Shown here in pieces: positions 23,401 through 55,978 of a stretch of 64,000 nucleotides of DNA. The notes under the pieces are model-generated. The model was not told the origin of the DNA and made no database searches. It worked only from the letters and a program-made list of their open reading frames with translations. The number at the start of each line of letters is the position of its first letter. Positions within the stretch are counted from its first letter, which is position 1. The position numbers and the translations under genes are program-made. Source of the DNA: Chrysomallon squamiferum (taxonomy: Eukaryota; Mollusca; Gastropoda; Neomphalida; Peltospiridae); contig CM022671.1 in NCBI GenBank assembly GCA_012295275.1, positions 27,305,822 through 27,369,821 on the forward strand, given 5' to 3'.

Positions 23401-26400
23401 ACATTTCTACACAAGCACCAATGAAAAAGTTTAAATATTTATTGCCTGCAAGTTGTGTGATTCTGAATGTGAGACCATAGTACCCTACTGCCACAGAAAG
23501 CCTGCAATGTAGAAATATCATTATAAACATTATAAGCTACAAAAATAATTCTAATATATAAATAAAATTTAAAATAAATAGCTACAGATAGATACAAGGA
23601 TTGAAATTAAGGAATGTGTTAAGAATAGACTATAAATTGAAATTCTGTATTAAAATAATGATCAGTTTTATAAAACAAATATGATAGTAATGATACAAAA
23701 GTAACTGCAGACACATTAAAATAGAGATATGTAAATAATACCATTTATGCTAAAATGTTAAATATTCTTTATAGTTACTACTATATCAATAATAACAACA
23801 ATATTATGTGTACTACTGTTGTTGTTGTTGTTAGTGATATTATTACTGCTATGACACAATGACTACTACTACCACCACCACAACCACCACTATTATTACT
23901 ATCCTGCAATTAATAACAACAACAACAATAACAATAACAAATGTGCCAAAGTTTCAAATGTAATATTACCATGCGTAAAACAAAATGAAACTTCTTTTTC
24001 TCAGCCTTGGTGTTTTAAGAAGATGTAGGATGTTGTAATGACGTGTGCCAGCTTCATGGCGAGCTTCCGCAGCAGTTTTGAGAACTTCAAGCTGCTCTTC
24101 TGGAACAGTACAATTGTTGCATTTTGCAATTTTCTTCACTGTTGCATCAATTTCATCTACTTTTCCTTTCAGTGACAACCATCTCAGAGATTCAGGAACA
24201 ACCCTGAATTAAAACTTCACATCGTAGTAAAAGGATGGAGAGATAGAGACAAACAGATATGAAGATAAAATGATTAATATTTAATTCAATATTAGTGCAA
24301 AACATAAAACAAATTCTAAAATCAAAGTAAATATTTTTAAATATGGAAGAAAAGAAATAGATTTTTTTGATAATTTCATATCTTTGATGTCTCTGCATTA
24401 TTCTACTTTGATAATACAAGTTTTCACCATTTCTTAATTTTGTCCTCTATTCGTTGATACTAACATAATAGTTATCATGCTCAGATTCGTGTCTTTTTAT
24501 ATTACTTGACCTTTATACTGAACATTTTGTTAGAATCTTTTTCACATTATCTTTGCTTTATATTCAACAAATAAGGTACTAGCGGTGAACAGGTTGTGTG
24601 AATTTTTGTACTTTGTTTCAGACTGTAAGCTAATTCTTGATATATGTTTTGAACACAAAAGATGTTTTCATATTTACCATATATAAAACAAAGTCAGAAC
24701 ACTTGGAATACTTATTGCCAGCTGCATATAGTGCCAATCTCTAATAAAATAAGCAAAGCCTGCAAGACATATTACACTGAAGCCCCAAAAACATTCAACG
24801 ATAGCACCTGCGATTGGACGAAAATGTGGCAAGAAAAGCTCAGCTACCAAAACATAGCTTGAGATTTGGAGACCCTGCAATACATTGAAAAGTAAATGAA
24901 AACAGGAATTATACAAACCCATCATGTAAACTGCCATTATAAGGAGGTACAAGCAAGCAGATTATATTGACAGCATATAACTATATACATTTTCCAAAGA
25001 TCAAAAGTAGTTATAAATAAATGTGCCCATTTCTATCATTAAATATTTATTTTAATTATGTTTATAACAGTTTTCAAACATTTAGCAAAACATATGTACT
25101 TGGCACACCTTCTTAAATTGTGTATCAGAGTTAATGGTCATCTACAATTTAATTTTTATCTGCTACTTTCATTCTTAAAGAAAACTAATTTGTATGTGCA
25201 AACACATATCCACAAACACAAACACAAATCTGTGTTGCTAAATATATAATTACCTGCATAAGAACTCCTTGGATGAATCTGAGACACACAAACCAAATGT
25301 ATGAAGGAGAAAAATATATTCCAATACCAACAGCCACTGGTGCATAGAGAGTTACAAGCATTATTGGTCGTCGCCCAATGAGATCACACAGATAGCCAAA
25401 AACAAGACCACCCACCATCACACCACAGAAATAGATTGTTGTTGCAAGTCCAACAAGTTTTGCATCATCACAAACCAAGTCCCACTGAAACAAAATTAGA
25501 AACAAATAGATATTCAGGAATAAAGTAATAAATAATGATAAATAAAAATTAACATAAATATGATATTATTATTATTATTAATTTTTTTTAAATATTGATC
25601 CATTCCTCTTCAGTGCCAAAATATTTCTCGACTTGTTAAAGGTTGTGGTATGTGTTTTCTAGTTTAAGAGAAGGTACTCATAAAATTTGTCTTGCTGAAA
25701 AGAAATTCAAGAAACATATCATCACAGGCTATTTTACTGAATAAAATTATAAAGAATTATGGCTTTAAGCATTTTGTATGAAGTATAATGATTCATACTT
25801 TATTACTTATATAAAACAGCATTACCTTTTTTACAATATTAATGGTAACATATGTCATCAGATGTATAATATATATATACAAAACTCTCTTTTATTAATA
25901 TTATTATTATTATTGGAGTGAACAGATGTTTGGTGTCTTATTTTAATGTTATAAACAATTTAATAAAAAGAAAAACAATTATAGAGAGGGAATGTCAAAA
26001 ATAAAACTTTTAGGCTAACACTTGCTCTTTGATGGTTTCACATGAACAAAAGTTCTAACCTCCATTGATATGGTTGTTTCTCCGGGCAAGGCTGTGAACA
26101 CCCATTCACCACTTTTACAAGTGACTGTAACATTTACATCATTGTCATACATCAGAGTGGCCTGGCATTTGGAATGTATAACATTTAGTATGGTAGCATT
26201 CTTCACTTTGTTTTCATACTTGCTTGCATTTATCGCAGGACTGCAAACATGAGGAATTGTAGATCCAAAAAAGGCCATGACCACATGATTGAATACCAGT
26301 GGCATGTAGTTACAACACAGCAAAAGAAAGATTATGATCTGAAATCGTCCAGGTTTCCCCAAGTGCCTGAGCACTTCATCCACTTTAACAACCATCATTA

Positions 26401-26452
26401 AATCATTGGATACATCACCACTCTTCTCTGGAACTGCCATTTTGGCAGTCAT
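20474..26452 (-). CDS. SLC22-family transporter, copy 3 (nine coding exons, 566 aa)
   Basis: Intact SLC22 carrier and the best-preserved member of the array. Coding exons: 26452-26060, 25484-25254, 24874-24678, 24203-23970, 23501-23367, 22466-22378, 22035-21915, 21500-21428, 20701-20474; total 1701 nt, all phases matching. It carries the full family signature: EWDLVCDDA, FGYLCDLIGRRPIM, VPESLRWLS, RFGRKKPM, TSELFPTVIR, NIGMGACATWARLGG, LPETHGKKLADTIDDIE. Twelve membrane segments are expected. The TM1-TM2 loop has three cysteines and N-glycosylation sequons. The C-terminal tail is acidic and about 25 residues longer than in the other copies. The start MTAKMA aligns with MTSKFL of copy 2. A 3' splice site at 26465 leaves 12 nt of leader, so an upstream noncoding exon is expected. 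The acceptor of the last exon (AAG/GG) has a weak pyrimidine tract. Substrate unknown; organic cation or carnitine-like by family. Confidence 0.93.
22611..23189. mobile_element. DNA transposon with about 60-bp inverted ends and 4-bp target duplication
   Basis: The left end GGGTCATTCCGTGTCAAATC is repeated perfectly, inverted, at the right end. Similarity continues for about 60 bp (TTTAAACCCG..CGTCTCAGATTTTTAT in both). ATAA flanks both sides (22607-22610 and 23190-23193). The 579-bp interior has no transposase frame. The superfamily is unclear: a 4-bp ATAA duplication is neither hAT (8 bp) nor Tc1/mariner (TA). It lies in an intron of SLC22 copy 3. Confidence 0.85.
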
Positions 26453-28425
26453 TTTTATTCAAATCTGGAAAGATATTATTAATGAATATATATTTTTAAC
26501 CTCTTGAACCAAAAAACATTATTCATGGGTAAAACAGTTAAAGAAAACAAGAAATGAAATAATAATAATCGTTTTAACAGATTATCTATCAAACCCAGCA
26601 ATAGTACTGCTTGAAACAAACAAACAAACAAATAAAACAAATAAAAAATAAAATAATAATAATGATAATAAAATACTTAATTAAAAAATTATATGTTATT
26701 ATTATCAAATTTGACCTTGGGAATGGTTCAAAGATATGCACACACTAATCAATATATCATTATTCAAATCAAATAAAATTCCTACTTTTGTTTGTTAGGC
26801 ATAATTATTTTATATTTAAATTTTAAAATTATTAATTCTTCAGTTGCATATAAAATAATCCATTTATAATTAATCATATATATTTCCATATTGATATATG
26901 TAAAACATTTTCAAGATAATTATATATGGAAAAAAGAAAAGAAAGAAAAGTGTTTTGACATGCTGTCAAATGTTCATTTGTTCCATTTCAAAAAATAATT
27001 AAAGAAATAAATAAATAAAATAAAATAAATAAAAACTATAAACATAAAAATAATATACTAGTATCCAATTTTACATATACAATTTCCAATTACTGAAAAT
27101 CACCATCCTAAACAAGCATGATTGTACATGCATATAATAAAGATTACTTATTTACTAGCTGTTTTAGTGTTTACTTTTTCAGTATAATCTAAACCGTAAT
27201 AATCTCAAGTCTTCATCATTATCAGCGTCAAAATAATAATAAAGGAAAATTATATACAGTAATAGTAATAGTTACAGTAATACTGTAAATACAGTATCAG
27301 TATGATTCTATATAAGTATATTCAGTGGTTATGCTTACCCACAAATGAATACATGGTTGATTCAAATATCATATTAATTTGAAATGACATCATCTTTTCA
27401 AGAAAATATTTCCGAAAGAAAAGGAAAATTAAAACGTCAGTAGTCCCACATCAAATAAGCTGTAATTTGTTTAAGCAGTTGTAGCTCTAGTAAGAGTAAG
27501 TCTTAGCGTAATTATAATCACTGATCACTGTTTAATTTATTAGCCTATAATAATAAAATATTAATATTAGATATAATGATAATAATAATAATAAAATCAG
27601 TGAAATGTAAAATGAACAACTATGTAAAATGTAGCTTTTTTGAGAATACTTCGGTCGACATATGACTACAAACACGCAAGCCGGCTATTTCCTGTAAATC
27701 GCTTTCTACGGTAGGTCATTTGAGTCAGAATTCCAAATAATTTATATAAATAGAACAAATTCTTTAATTACCAATATTAAGTGAATCATACTTGCATATC
27801 ATATGTTATCTTTAACAACTATTTTTTTGTTGTTAAATATAAAATTCAGCTAGTACATCAAATCATTTACTTAAATCATAATCAGTCATTTAATGTTTGA
27901 ATGCATTATTAATAATTTAACATTCATGTCAAATTAATTAAATGCACATAATAAAATTAATGTATTTCTGTTGTCTACTTTTGCATGTGTTAATTAGTGG
28001 GACACGGGTCTGTCCAGACTATGTTATGACCCATATGGCTAATCATAGATTCCTGCATAGCAACGGTAAGAGTATAAACAGAAATTTACAGAAAACCTAT
28101 TTATAAAATATGTCATCCAATTTGGCAAAATAATAGTTTCCACACAGCGAATTTTCTCTTCCGTCTTTTTTTTCCCCTTTCGATTTCTCTTTCGATTTCC
28201 TTTTCTCCTCACTGTTTATGTGTTTATTTATTTATTTATTTATTTATTTTTGTTTGTTTATTGATTTCTTGGTTGACTGATGGCCAGAACCGGTACCGAG
28301 ATACAGTTCCAGTACATATTTATACTAGGCTTAAAATTACAATCCATGCAAACTTGAAAAGAAACAAAACGTATAACTATTAACTCTCACAAACGCAGGT
28401 ATTTATATGATATATTTTGTCTTGA

Positions 28426-28476
<51 letters not shown>

Positions 28477-28494
28477 CATTATTATTATTATTAT
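28426..28494. repeat. (TTA)n microsatellite
   Basis: About 69 bp of TTA with one interruption (a TCA unit); the Leu-rich open frame across it is an artefact. Confidence 0.93.
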
Positions 28495-30658
28495 ATTACA
28501 TTTATTATTATTTAAAAAAAATTCCATCTATATGTATAATAAACATATTTATAAAGAAACAAATCAGAAGCAACAAATGGAAGGAGATAACTCTTGACTA
28601 AGGAAAATATATTTTAAAGTTTAGACCGTAGAGCTCTACATCTGCTTAACTTTAACTCTACCACTGTTCGTCATTTAAAGTGATAAAATGACCATGAACT
28701 GTATAAATAAAAAGGGATTTAAATAACGCACCTTTGTGCGATCATGCGAAACCGAGAGAGGTCAGTGAACAGAAAAATGATGATAACAAAATAACATTTG
28801 GAATTCTACTTCAAAATGTTATAGAAAATCAAAAGATAACAATAAGCAGTGCAAGAATCAAATTAGCAATATGGGGTATCTTTTATAAATTATAAATAAA
28901 AATATCGGAACAAAGTAAAGCGATATATATATTTGTTTATAATAATTTTCAGCTAGAGGTTATTTCCATTTTTACAGAAATACAGTTACCTGTAGCTATT
29001 CTTCTTTTTTCCTAATTCTTTTTAAACGTTTAAATTTCTAATACTTTTAGCTTCTTATAGATAATTAAAACATTTTGTAAATAAAGATACTTGCCTCTTT
29101 TAGTGTGTCGTTTCAGTTATATCAGGAAATGTTTTAACTCTTCTTCGCTGAACCTTCCTCTTACACAAACGTGAAATGATTGTCCAAATAAAACGTCACA
29201 GAAGACTGGATGAAGTAATTCGTTGAAACCGTAAATGAACTAAATGTGTCTGTCTCTCAGGACCTCTCCAATTGTCTCCAATTGTCTTATTTACATCATT
29301 ATAAATTATTAATAAAACATTATCCAGTTTTTGTTTCATGAAATTCTGTTCCAATGAGAAATATATGCATAAAAGAAAAAAAAAAAAAAAAAAAAAAGAT
29401 TTTGAAAACATTGTAAACTGAAAAAAACCCACATATTATTTGACACAAATGATGGAATGATATTGGGCGCAGATGAAGTGACATTATCATAATAATAATT
29501 ATTATTATCATAATATTAAAATTAAAAATGTATGATCACTCACTATGCGTATTTATTATTGTCTAATTATTATCTAATTTATGTCAAACGTTTCTACATT
29601 AAATTATAAGATTTTTAAAATAAGATTTTTTTAAAAATTTATAATGATATATATATATCACAAATACAGTAGCTCAGTAACGTATCATATGATGATACAG
29701 AGGTGCTGAGCATAGTATCGTGGATTAAACTAACATAAAGTAAAATTCGTGGAGTATTTTCTCAACCGTCTGTACATTTTTTATTTTTAACTGTTAACAA
29801 TTTGGCATTTTGTTTTATATGATGCGAGCGCTTCAGGGAAAAAAAAATTAAATACATAAACTAAAAAAAAAAAAAAAAAATTTAAATTCATGTCAATAAG
29901 TATAAAACGACTGTTTCTACAACCACAACAAAATATGCTTCTCTGTTGGTTTATATGTATAGTGTGTGGGTTTTGTGCGTGTGCATGCGGGATCGTAGAC
30001 TGATTACAAACTGTGCTCATTAAGTATTCGTCCCTTTGCTTTTATAAAAAGTAGCAGGCCCCCTAATAACCATTTTAAAGTTTTTATTTTAATGTTTAGG
30101 AATCCATTGGTATTGTTTCAGCCGCCATATATTTCAAACATTCACTATTCATATTTTAGTACGACAAACACAAAGTCTCTTAGAAATAACACGTTCGAAT
30201 AAAAAAAAATGATTATTAAGTTTTAGTGAAAGAATTAGTGGTTAGGTTATTTAACTCCTTTCTCTTTTTTTAAGCAACAACAACAACAACGACGAAATTA
30301 ACAATAGAAATTTTGCCTCGAAAATAAATACATTTCAGTCCTCTAGACTCCGTAGAACGAATGGACGATTAAAACGAAAAAAAAACAAACAAAAAAAACG
30401 AACATTTGGTACATCTATTATAACAACCAAAGAAATCTATCAAAAATTAAGTGCAATGTATAATGAAATAATGACAATCATATTTGTTAGCTATTTGTTA
30501 GCAGAATATTTCGGAAAAGGGGAGCTTCTTCAGTATTGCATAAGGACTTAACTACAAAAATAACATGTAAACACGTTTATGTTTAGTCTGCATTTGCATA
30601 TAATATCTATTTAGACAGATATAATAAGATTTTCTATTGAATATTTTTTCTTACCCTT

Positions 30659-30663
<5 letters not shown>

Positions 30664-30722
<59 letters not shown>
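30664..30722. repeat. (GA)n microsatellite
   Basis: About 59 bp of AG on the plus strand, roughly 1 kb upstream of the LIMK start. Confidence 0.95.
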
Positions 30723-30724
<2 letters not shown>

Positions 30725-31139
30725 TTCAGGAAAAACTAGAACGTTTGAATTCATTAATTAATGGATGTTTATTTTTAAAACTGATAACTATAATACATAT
30801 AATTAATGAATTTCAAATGTCCGCTATTACTATTCTCTACGAAAATATACTCATGTGATCTTATCTCTAAGTCGGGTTATTTCCCTTAGTTTGCAGTATT
30901 TGTTTTTATGTTACGAAACTAGCAATGAATATTTTGCAAAACTATTTTAATTCTAAACATGTTAATTCCGAAGAACTGATGTTCTATATTGTTCTAACAT
31001 ACAAAAGATAGTAAATGTTATAATTCAGTTACTTGATTAATAATTGCTAAACGTAAAATATGAGTGTAACTTGCTTTAGAACGAAACAAACAAGGATGTA
31101 AAAAGTATATTGAAAATATTCATTGATAACAAATTCAGT

Positions 31140-31177
<38 letters not shown>

Positions 31178-31713
31178 ATGTATGACGTTTCGCCATTGAT
31201 CGAAATGTAACAAACCAAAAAAAAAAAAAAAAAAAATTTTTTAAAAACAATTCAGTTTTTCATTATTTGGTAATGAAAAAACATATTCTATTTCATTTAT
31301 TATAAAGTAAAATTAGTGAAATCCATGAGTATCATGGAGCTTTAGGATTTTTAAAAATAAATTTCTAATCCAATTAGTAATTGGAAAAGTCCGGAGAAAT
31401 TTACTATTAGTTTAAATTTACTTTCACTTTCAATAAAATATCATCTTTCACACTATTATAATAAGAAAAAGAGAATACAGTTTAAGAATATTTATATTTA
31501 ACTTCGATATTCATATTTGATAATATTGAATAGTGTGGAGATTTGGGAGATGAAGTGTACAAGCTAAGACAGGGCAAATCTTTAATGAAAAAGGTAAAAT
31601 TATTTCAAGATAACTAGTCTCGATAATATTTTACTTTTCAATTTTTGTATTCATTGCTGGCTGTAAGAAGAAGGTACCCTTTGATAATTAAGGTTCTTAG
31701 AAATGGTGTCGTT

Positions 31714-49128
<17,415 letters not shown>

Positions 49129-51702
49129 AAAAAAAATTTTTTGTGTATTTTCTACTTAATAATAAGAGAAAGGTTTAATTTTAGCTTGGATTTTGTGCAG
49201 CTGAGATTTGAAAGTAATTTTGATTCCGCTTCCATAGATAAGCGAATCATATTTTTTTTTTTTTTTTTTTTTTTTTGAGGTTATATTTAAAAACAAAAAT
49301 GATATAATTTTAGTGATATTAGCTTGCATGTGTTAAACTTTAAGACAGCAAGCTATGTTTTTGAAAATTAAATATGTTGTACACTGGAGGAATTTACTGC
49401 TGATGTTTTGGATATTGACTGAACTTTTATAAATTTAAAGAAATACATATATATGAAAAAGGGCAATATTTTGTATATATACTGAAATATCATGACATTT
49501 GTATAATACGTATGACATATTTTTGATAGATAATGATAACACAAACTGGAATGGTTTTATTAAATTACTTCGACATGTCATTAAGAAATGCTTATGCAGT
49601 TTAATTTCACTGTTCATTTGATGACAACAAAAGAATTTTGCAGCAAAAAGGTGCTATTTTGTTCTGCTTTCGCTGTTGTAAATAAATGATAAAACAGTGC
49701 TGAATGTAGTATTAAACTGTGGCATAAAGAAACTGTCAGAATACATTTTATTTACTTAAAAGTTATTCTGTCTATTGCTAAAAAAGAAAATAATAAAATT
49801 TAAAAAAAGTATGATTAAAAAATGAAGCTATTGTAGAATTATGTGAATTGTCCCATTTTCTCCATATCACAACACAATCTATTCCCATTATTTTATTATC
49901 TTCATTTCACACAGTTAGTTATATAATTCACAGTATTTGAGGAAAATCTGCAGTTGTAACAGATATTTAGCAAATTTTAATATTTATCTACTGGAATATT
50001 TTTTAACAACAGAGTAATAAGTTAGCAGCTAATTAGAACGCAGTATACGAAATCATTTCACTGCCATAGATGCAAAAGAGAAAATGAAAGCATTCATTTA
50101 TTTCATATACTAAATATAACTGTCATGATTTAACATTGTGCAAAGCATATACAAAAAAGAAAAAAAGGAAAAGGTTATTTTGAAGAATAAACAATATAAC
50201 TTGACTATTAAATGACAACTAAATTTCTTCATTTTATATTACCACCATTTAACCTGGATTCTTAACAAGGCTGAGCACAATTCAACTTTTTGTTGTTGTT
50301 TAAAGTGTTAATTCATTGCTAAACATATCTCTAAGTGGAGTAACAAATCATGGCTGACAATAAACGGTATATTTTATTAAAATTTGATGTGGTTGTACAC
50401 GTTTATGATAATTGATCATTTTTTTTATTTCAGTACCAAACACATTCTTTTGAACTTGTGATAACTCAGAATAAATTATTTTTGCTTAATAAAAAATTAA
50501 TAAATAAAAATTGAATACGTAAATAAATAAATAAATAAATGGTGATAAAAAAAATATAATCATGATGAAAAAAAGATTATACATGTAGCCTGATGTAACA
50601 TCAAGTTAATACTAAATGTGAAAGTTGGTGGATCTTGTGTTGATGTATATAATTAATTTAATTTAATTTCTTAGGCCTGGATTATCTTTAAATATTTTAT
50701 CATGTGCCATCATTGAATTTCTCTAGGGAGGCTCTAATTAAATTCATAATGCAAGGTTGTCATTATTATTATTTTTATTTTTATTTTTTTTATTTTTATT
50801 TAGAATATAAATTTAATTCCTAGTGCTGGATTATCACTGGATTCATTAACATATTTAATGGGGGGGGGGGCATTTTTTTTTTTTTTTTTTTATATGCTAT
50901 AAGTTTGTTAAATTCCTATTTTTAGATTGTATTAAAATATTCAGATATTTGATACATGACAGCCAGTGTATTTTATGGCTGAGGTATTTGTTAAAGATCC
51001 ATTAATAATCATTTAATGTAATTAAATTCCAGGTTGTTAATAATTCATGTAAAACATGAGACATTCCAAGCATGATGTTTAGTTTGGACAGAGAAACACG
51101 ATAAAAAATGTCATCATGATAAAACTTCAGACTTAGAAGTTAAATTGAGAAGACAAAACATAAAAATTAATATAAGAATAATAATAATAATAACTTGAAC
51201 AGTGTAAATTTAATTCATGCTAATTTAAATAATGTACTATTTAAGTTGTTTTACTCACAATTATATGCATATAAACTGACTCATACAAATATGTGCACTC
51301 AAGAACACATGCAGTCACATTCACAAAAACAGGCTCATAATTTTCAAAATTTTCACAGATTTGTCATTATTCAAAGTTTTTGTTATCTTGAAATTGTGAT
51401 TGCACTGATTTATGATACTAAATGAAAGTGCTATTTTCTTCTGTTATGACGATGAGTGTGTAATTTTGATAGTTTTCATTTCACGGTAAAACCATATACT
51501 TTGAACTCTAATAACATGTTATAAATTTGTGCTACATATTTTTGAAGGTGCTGATTATTTTTTTAATATTAATGTTTTAATCATGATTTATTATTAGATT
51601 AGTTAGTGACATTTGATTTATAAACTTACATACTGGATGGGTTTATTGTATATTTTAATTAGTTCTAAAAATACATACTGTAAAACAGCTGTAGCACATT
51701 TA

Positions 51703-51746
<44 letters not shown>
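51703..51746. repeat. (TTA)n microsatellite
   Basis: About 14 uninterrupted TTA units downstream of LIMK. Confidence 0.93.
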
Positions 51747-51748
<2 letters not shown>

Positions 51749-54700
51749 ATTATTGATGTTATCATTTAGTTAGATGTAACAGGCTCTCTCATTGATGACA
51801 TGCATTTAGGAAAACAATTTGCGTAGTAAGAATTTCAAATATTAGAAGTAATTATTTAAAGCTGTTGTCGTATTGTATTGATTGTAGAAAAGTATTGGGC
51901 ATGGACACGTTCACATCAGACCTGTTACCACAACCTGTAGTGATCCCACCCACAACTGTTAGTTACAATTTGATGCATCAAGTATAAAACTTAATTTTAT
52001 TTATTTATTTTTTGTTTTTTTAAAAACATCACCTGTTACCAATTTAATAATATGGATACCATGCCAAAAGGATAGGAAACAAAGCATTATTTGAAATTTT
52101 TCATTTTAATTTTTTATTTAATTTTTTTCATTTTTATTGTTCACACAACATGCTCAGTGAAGTAATGTGTGCCGTGCAGATTAAAATACATACAGTGATT
52201 TTGTTTTCCATTGTTTATAACAGGCCAGATAAACATTGTGTGTGATGTCTTCTTCGCAGATCTGCATGTTTTTTTTTTTTTATATATATATAATACAAAT
52301 TTCTGTTAATTAAAACATTTAGAATTATTTAAGTAGAATTTTGTAGCACACGTCCTGGGGTTTAAATGTGTTTTTTTTAAAATAAAATAACATTTTTGTT
52401 TTGATTTTGATTATTTTTCAATAACTTGTGTCCCTAATTATCTATGCAGAAAAACTGTGTTATGCAAAGCTTGATGTGCCTAGATTTACACTTATTATCA
52501 GATTACCAGGTTTTTTATCTATGATTTGGAATCATTATCACTTTTTAAGAAATATTTTGATACTGTGAAGTAATTGTCTCTAGTTGGTATTTATTGAGTA
52601 GATAATTTGTAACAGAATTAGTTAGGCAGAACATATTCTGTAATGTATTATGTATGATTTAAGCTAATGGTTAACAAAGCTATGATAGTTATTCCAGTGC
52701 TGTTTGTCCTATTTTGTATTTTATTTTTTCCTTATTTATTTATTCCCATACCAGAGAAATAGCAGTGTTGTGTCAAATATGGATTTTTTAATTCATAAAT
52801 ATATTCCATGTGAATTTTATTTAAATTACTGCCTTGACTTTTCACATTAATACCAAAAGGAATAAGTTTAACAAATGATAATGAAGAAGAAAGCAAAAAA
52901 AGAAAGAAGGAAAATTATTATAATAATAAAAATTTTAAATTTGTGATAAATGCTTTAATATGTATAGTAAATAGTTTGATAACTGAATTGTATATATGAA
53001 AAGTTTTGTTCACATTAAGCAGTAATGTATATATAACATCATGTATGAATGAATATACATAGCAAAATCCAACATTAAATTTTTGATTTAGTATTCTTTT
53101 AAAGTACTGAAAATATTTAATTTGTCTCTACTTAACAAATTACTATAAAAAAAAAATGTATACGAAAATTAAAAGCAAATATTTTAAAACAGATCTGTTA
53201 CATTTATATGTGTCAGAAAAAAATTGTCTATTACAAACTGTTCTAACTGGTCTTCATTTATTCATAACTTTTAAAATATATTTCATTATATGCTCACTGT
53301 TCATTAAATCTTAAGATATCTGAAAACTGAAGCCACTTAAATATAAAAACCTGAATCACAGATCTATGTTTTATATACACACAGTTACAGATGATAAAGA
53401 AAAACTTGATTAATGGAAATTTAAATGTAACAATTCTGTGCCAATTGTTTGTTTACTGTTGAAATATGTATAAAATTTTTGATCTTGTATATTGTGAATT
53501 TTAATTTGTATATCAACGGGAACAACAAAACAGAAAAATAATGCAACAAATGGTTTATACAGAAGATTATATGTATACAGAACTAAATTAACTGCTACAG
53601 ACCTAATAAGACTGGTGACTTTGCTGTGCATTTTTGAAATTTAGATAATCACACAAGCTTCCAAATTAAGAACACAGAAACTGATAAATTACATGTACCA
53701 TTTAATACAATAAAACAGTATCTTCTTTTAAAAAAAAAAAAAAAAAAATTATTTATATGACTTAGTAATATTTACAATAACAACAATAATAATATTTAAT
53801 GAAATTTAAGAAAAACCTGATTTAAATGTTTTATCGGGGTAATTGTGTTTTTTTTTTAAGGATATTGGCCACATGCACAGCTAACAAGTCCATATAAAGA
53901 TAACTTTGTGTTAAAGAGAAAGAGTATTTTATTCCTAAACTTTCAAAACTTTAAAAATATGTATATTTATGAACAAGACTGTTAGATTTAGGTCTGTAGA
54001 AGTTAATATTCACTTGTGAGAATTTATATTTATTATAATTTACTGATATTATTAGATATCTTTACATTGCCTTACTTTGACTTTTTGTTTTAAGGTAATG
54101 ATGGTTTCTGGATCAGCTTCTTGTTTTTGTTTGTTTCTTTTGTTTATAGAGCTTGTGAAAAGAACCAATAAAATATTTAAATAGATATTTTTGTTCTTTC
54201 TTTACATTTAACTTTTTTTTTTAAACTAATAGTAACATCACCCTTGAACATCTCCAAACAAAAATAAGAAAGAAAAACATAAAAGTCAGCATTATATGAA
54301 TGAGTTTGTGGTATTCAAAATAGACTAGTAAGAAAAAGCTTTTAATGTAATTCAATCATGCATGCAATGCATGTTGTATTCAGTTTTTAGGTGTAATTTT
54401 CTTAATAATACCTTCACATGCAAAGAAGGGCAGTAAGGATAATACGAATGTGCTTTTTTTCAAAATATGTTTTATGACAAGAATGAAATGTATTTTATCA
54501 AGACTTGCACTCATCCAGTGCATATTGAAAATGTGTTTTACTTGCTGGACAGATCAGTGCTTTTGAATTCCAGTTAGTCACCTCGAATCTTTTGCACTAA
54601 AATTTACTCCTTTGAGTTTTAGTCATCCTGTTTAATAAATACTGTGAAATGGGTTCATTTCTTAGCAGATATTGTATATTCATTGTAAGTGGTATTAAAT

Positions 54701-55927
54701 AATACATTTTAATTCAAAGAATTAAAAAAAAAAAAAAAACCCAATAATAATGATAATTTAAAAAAATAATAAAAACAGAACACGAATTACTTCAGTTTAT
54801 TTTATTTATGTACAATATCAGTAGTAGAATGATATATATATATTAAAAAGCAAAACTAATTTTATTTTTTCACTACAATATAAATCTATATTCAACTGTA
54901 AAACACCGGCAGACATTTATTTATTATTTTTTGTCACTGAAACCAAAAAAAGAAACCAGTCAGCCATGAAAATATTTGTCCATGTTAAACATTTCATAAT
55001 GCATGAAACTTCGTGAACTAATTATGAATTTTTTACTTTTTTTTAAATAAACATTTCAAATGTATGTTTCTCTACTATAGTTTAAGGATTTTTAAAAATT
55101 TATTTTTGTTTTAGTAGAAGGAATTCTGAATAAAGAATTAGCAATGCTAAAGATATTCCAAGAGCATCATAAATGATCAATATCCTGTTTTTAAAACTAT
55201 ATATTCGTAATTTAATTTTTCACTGAAAGTTCTGTAGACACTTGTTTCATCAATAATATTATTATTATTCTTTTTGAAATTTATACATTTAAAAAAAAAT
55301 AATTATATATTATTTTTGTTTATTTATTTACATTTTTTGCCACAGATAATGACTGTATGTGATTAGGGAAATATTTACAATAACATGCATTAAAAAAAAA
55401 AAGTACAATATATATTATATTAAAATAGAGTGATCTTTTCTTTGGGTTGGTATTAACAAGGCATAATAGTATATCACCATAAAACATAACATTGCATAAA
55501 ACAGTCAGCAGTAGCGCTTTAAAATAACTGCAACAAAAAATCAGTTACACACAATCTCTCACCACACTGGAACCCAGTAAAATATGTACAGTCCATGCTA
55601 TGAAAGCCAGCCACAGCAACCATTGCAGCACATTAATAAATTATTAAAATGTAAATTATATAAAGGACAACATGAAGCAAAATGCAATAGATAACAAAAA
55701 AAAAAAAAATGTTAACAATAAACATCTGAAACAAAAACAGTTTAGAAACATCTGGTAATGGCTAAAGCCTAACCCACACATCTTATGTGTGCAATGTTGT
55801 AGAGAAAAAAACAACAACCAAACCCACAGTAAAAAAAAAAAAAAAAGGTCCCATAAATAACATGCAAAATCCCACTAAAAAACCTCTAACAAAACCTACT
55901 GCTTTTAATACAAAGCCAATAATAACA

Positions 55928-55978
<51 letters not shown>
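55928..55978. repeat. (TAA)n microsatellite
   Basis: About 17 uninterrupted TAA units; gives a spurious poly-Ile frame. Confidence 0.94.

Larger units (their letters stand above)
26465..31713. other. Divergent intergenic region between SLC22 copy 3 and LIMK
   Basis: The two genes start head-to-head 5.2 kb apart, so both promoters and any noncoding first exons should lie here. Donor-like sites on the minus strand near 28733 (AAAG/GTGCGT) and 29095 (AGAG/GCAAGT, a GC-type donor) could end copy 3 leader exons; both are guesses. The rest is AT-rich with a (TTA)n run (28426-28494), a (GA)n run (30664-30722) and a (CA)n run (about 31143-31173). I see no coding exon. Confidence 0.5.
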
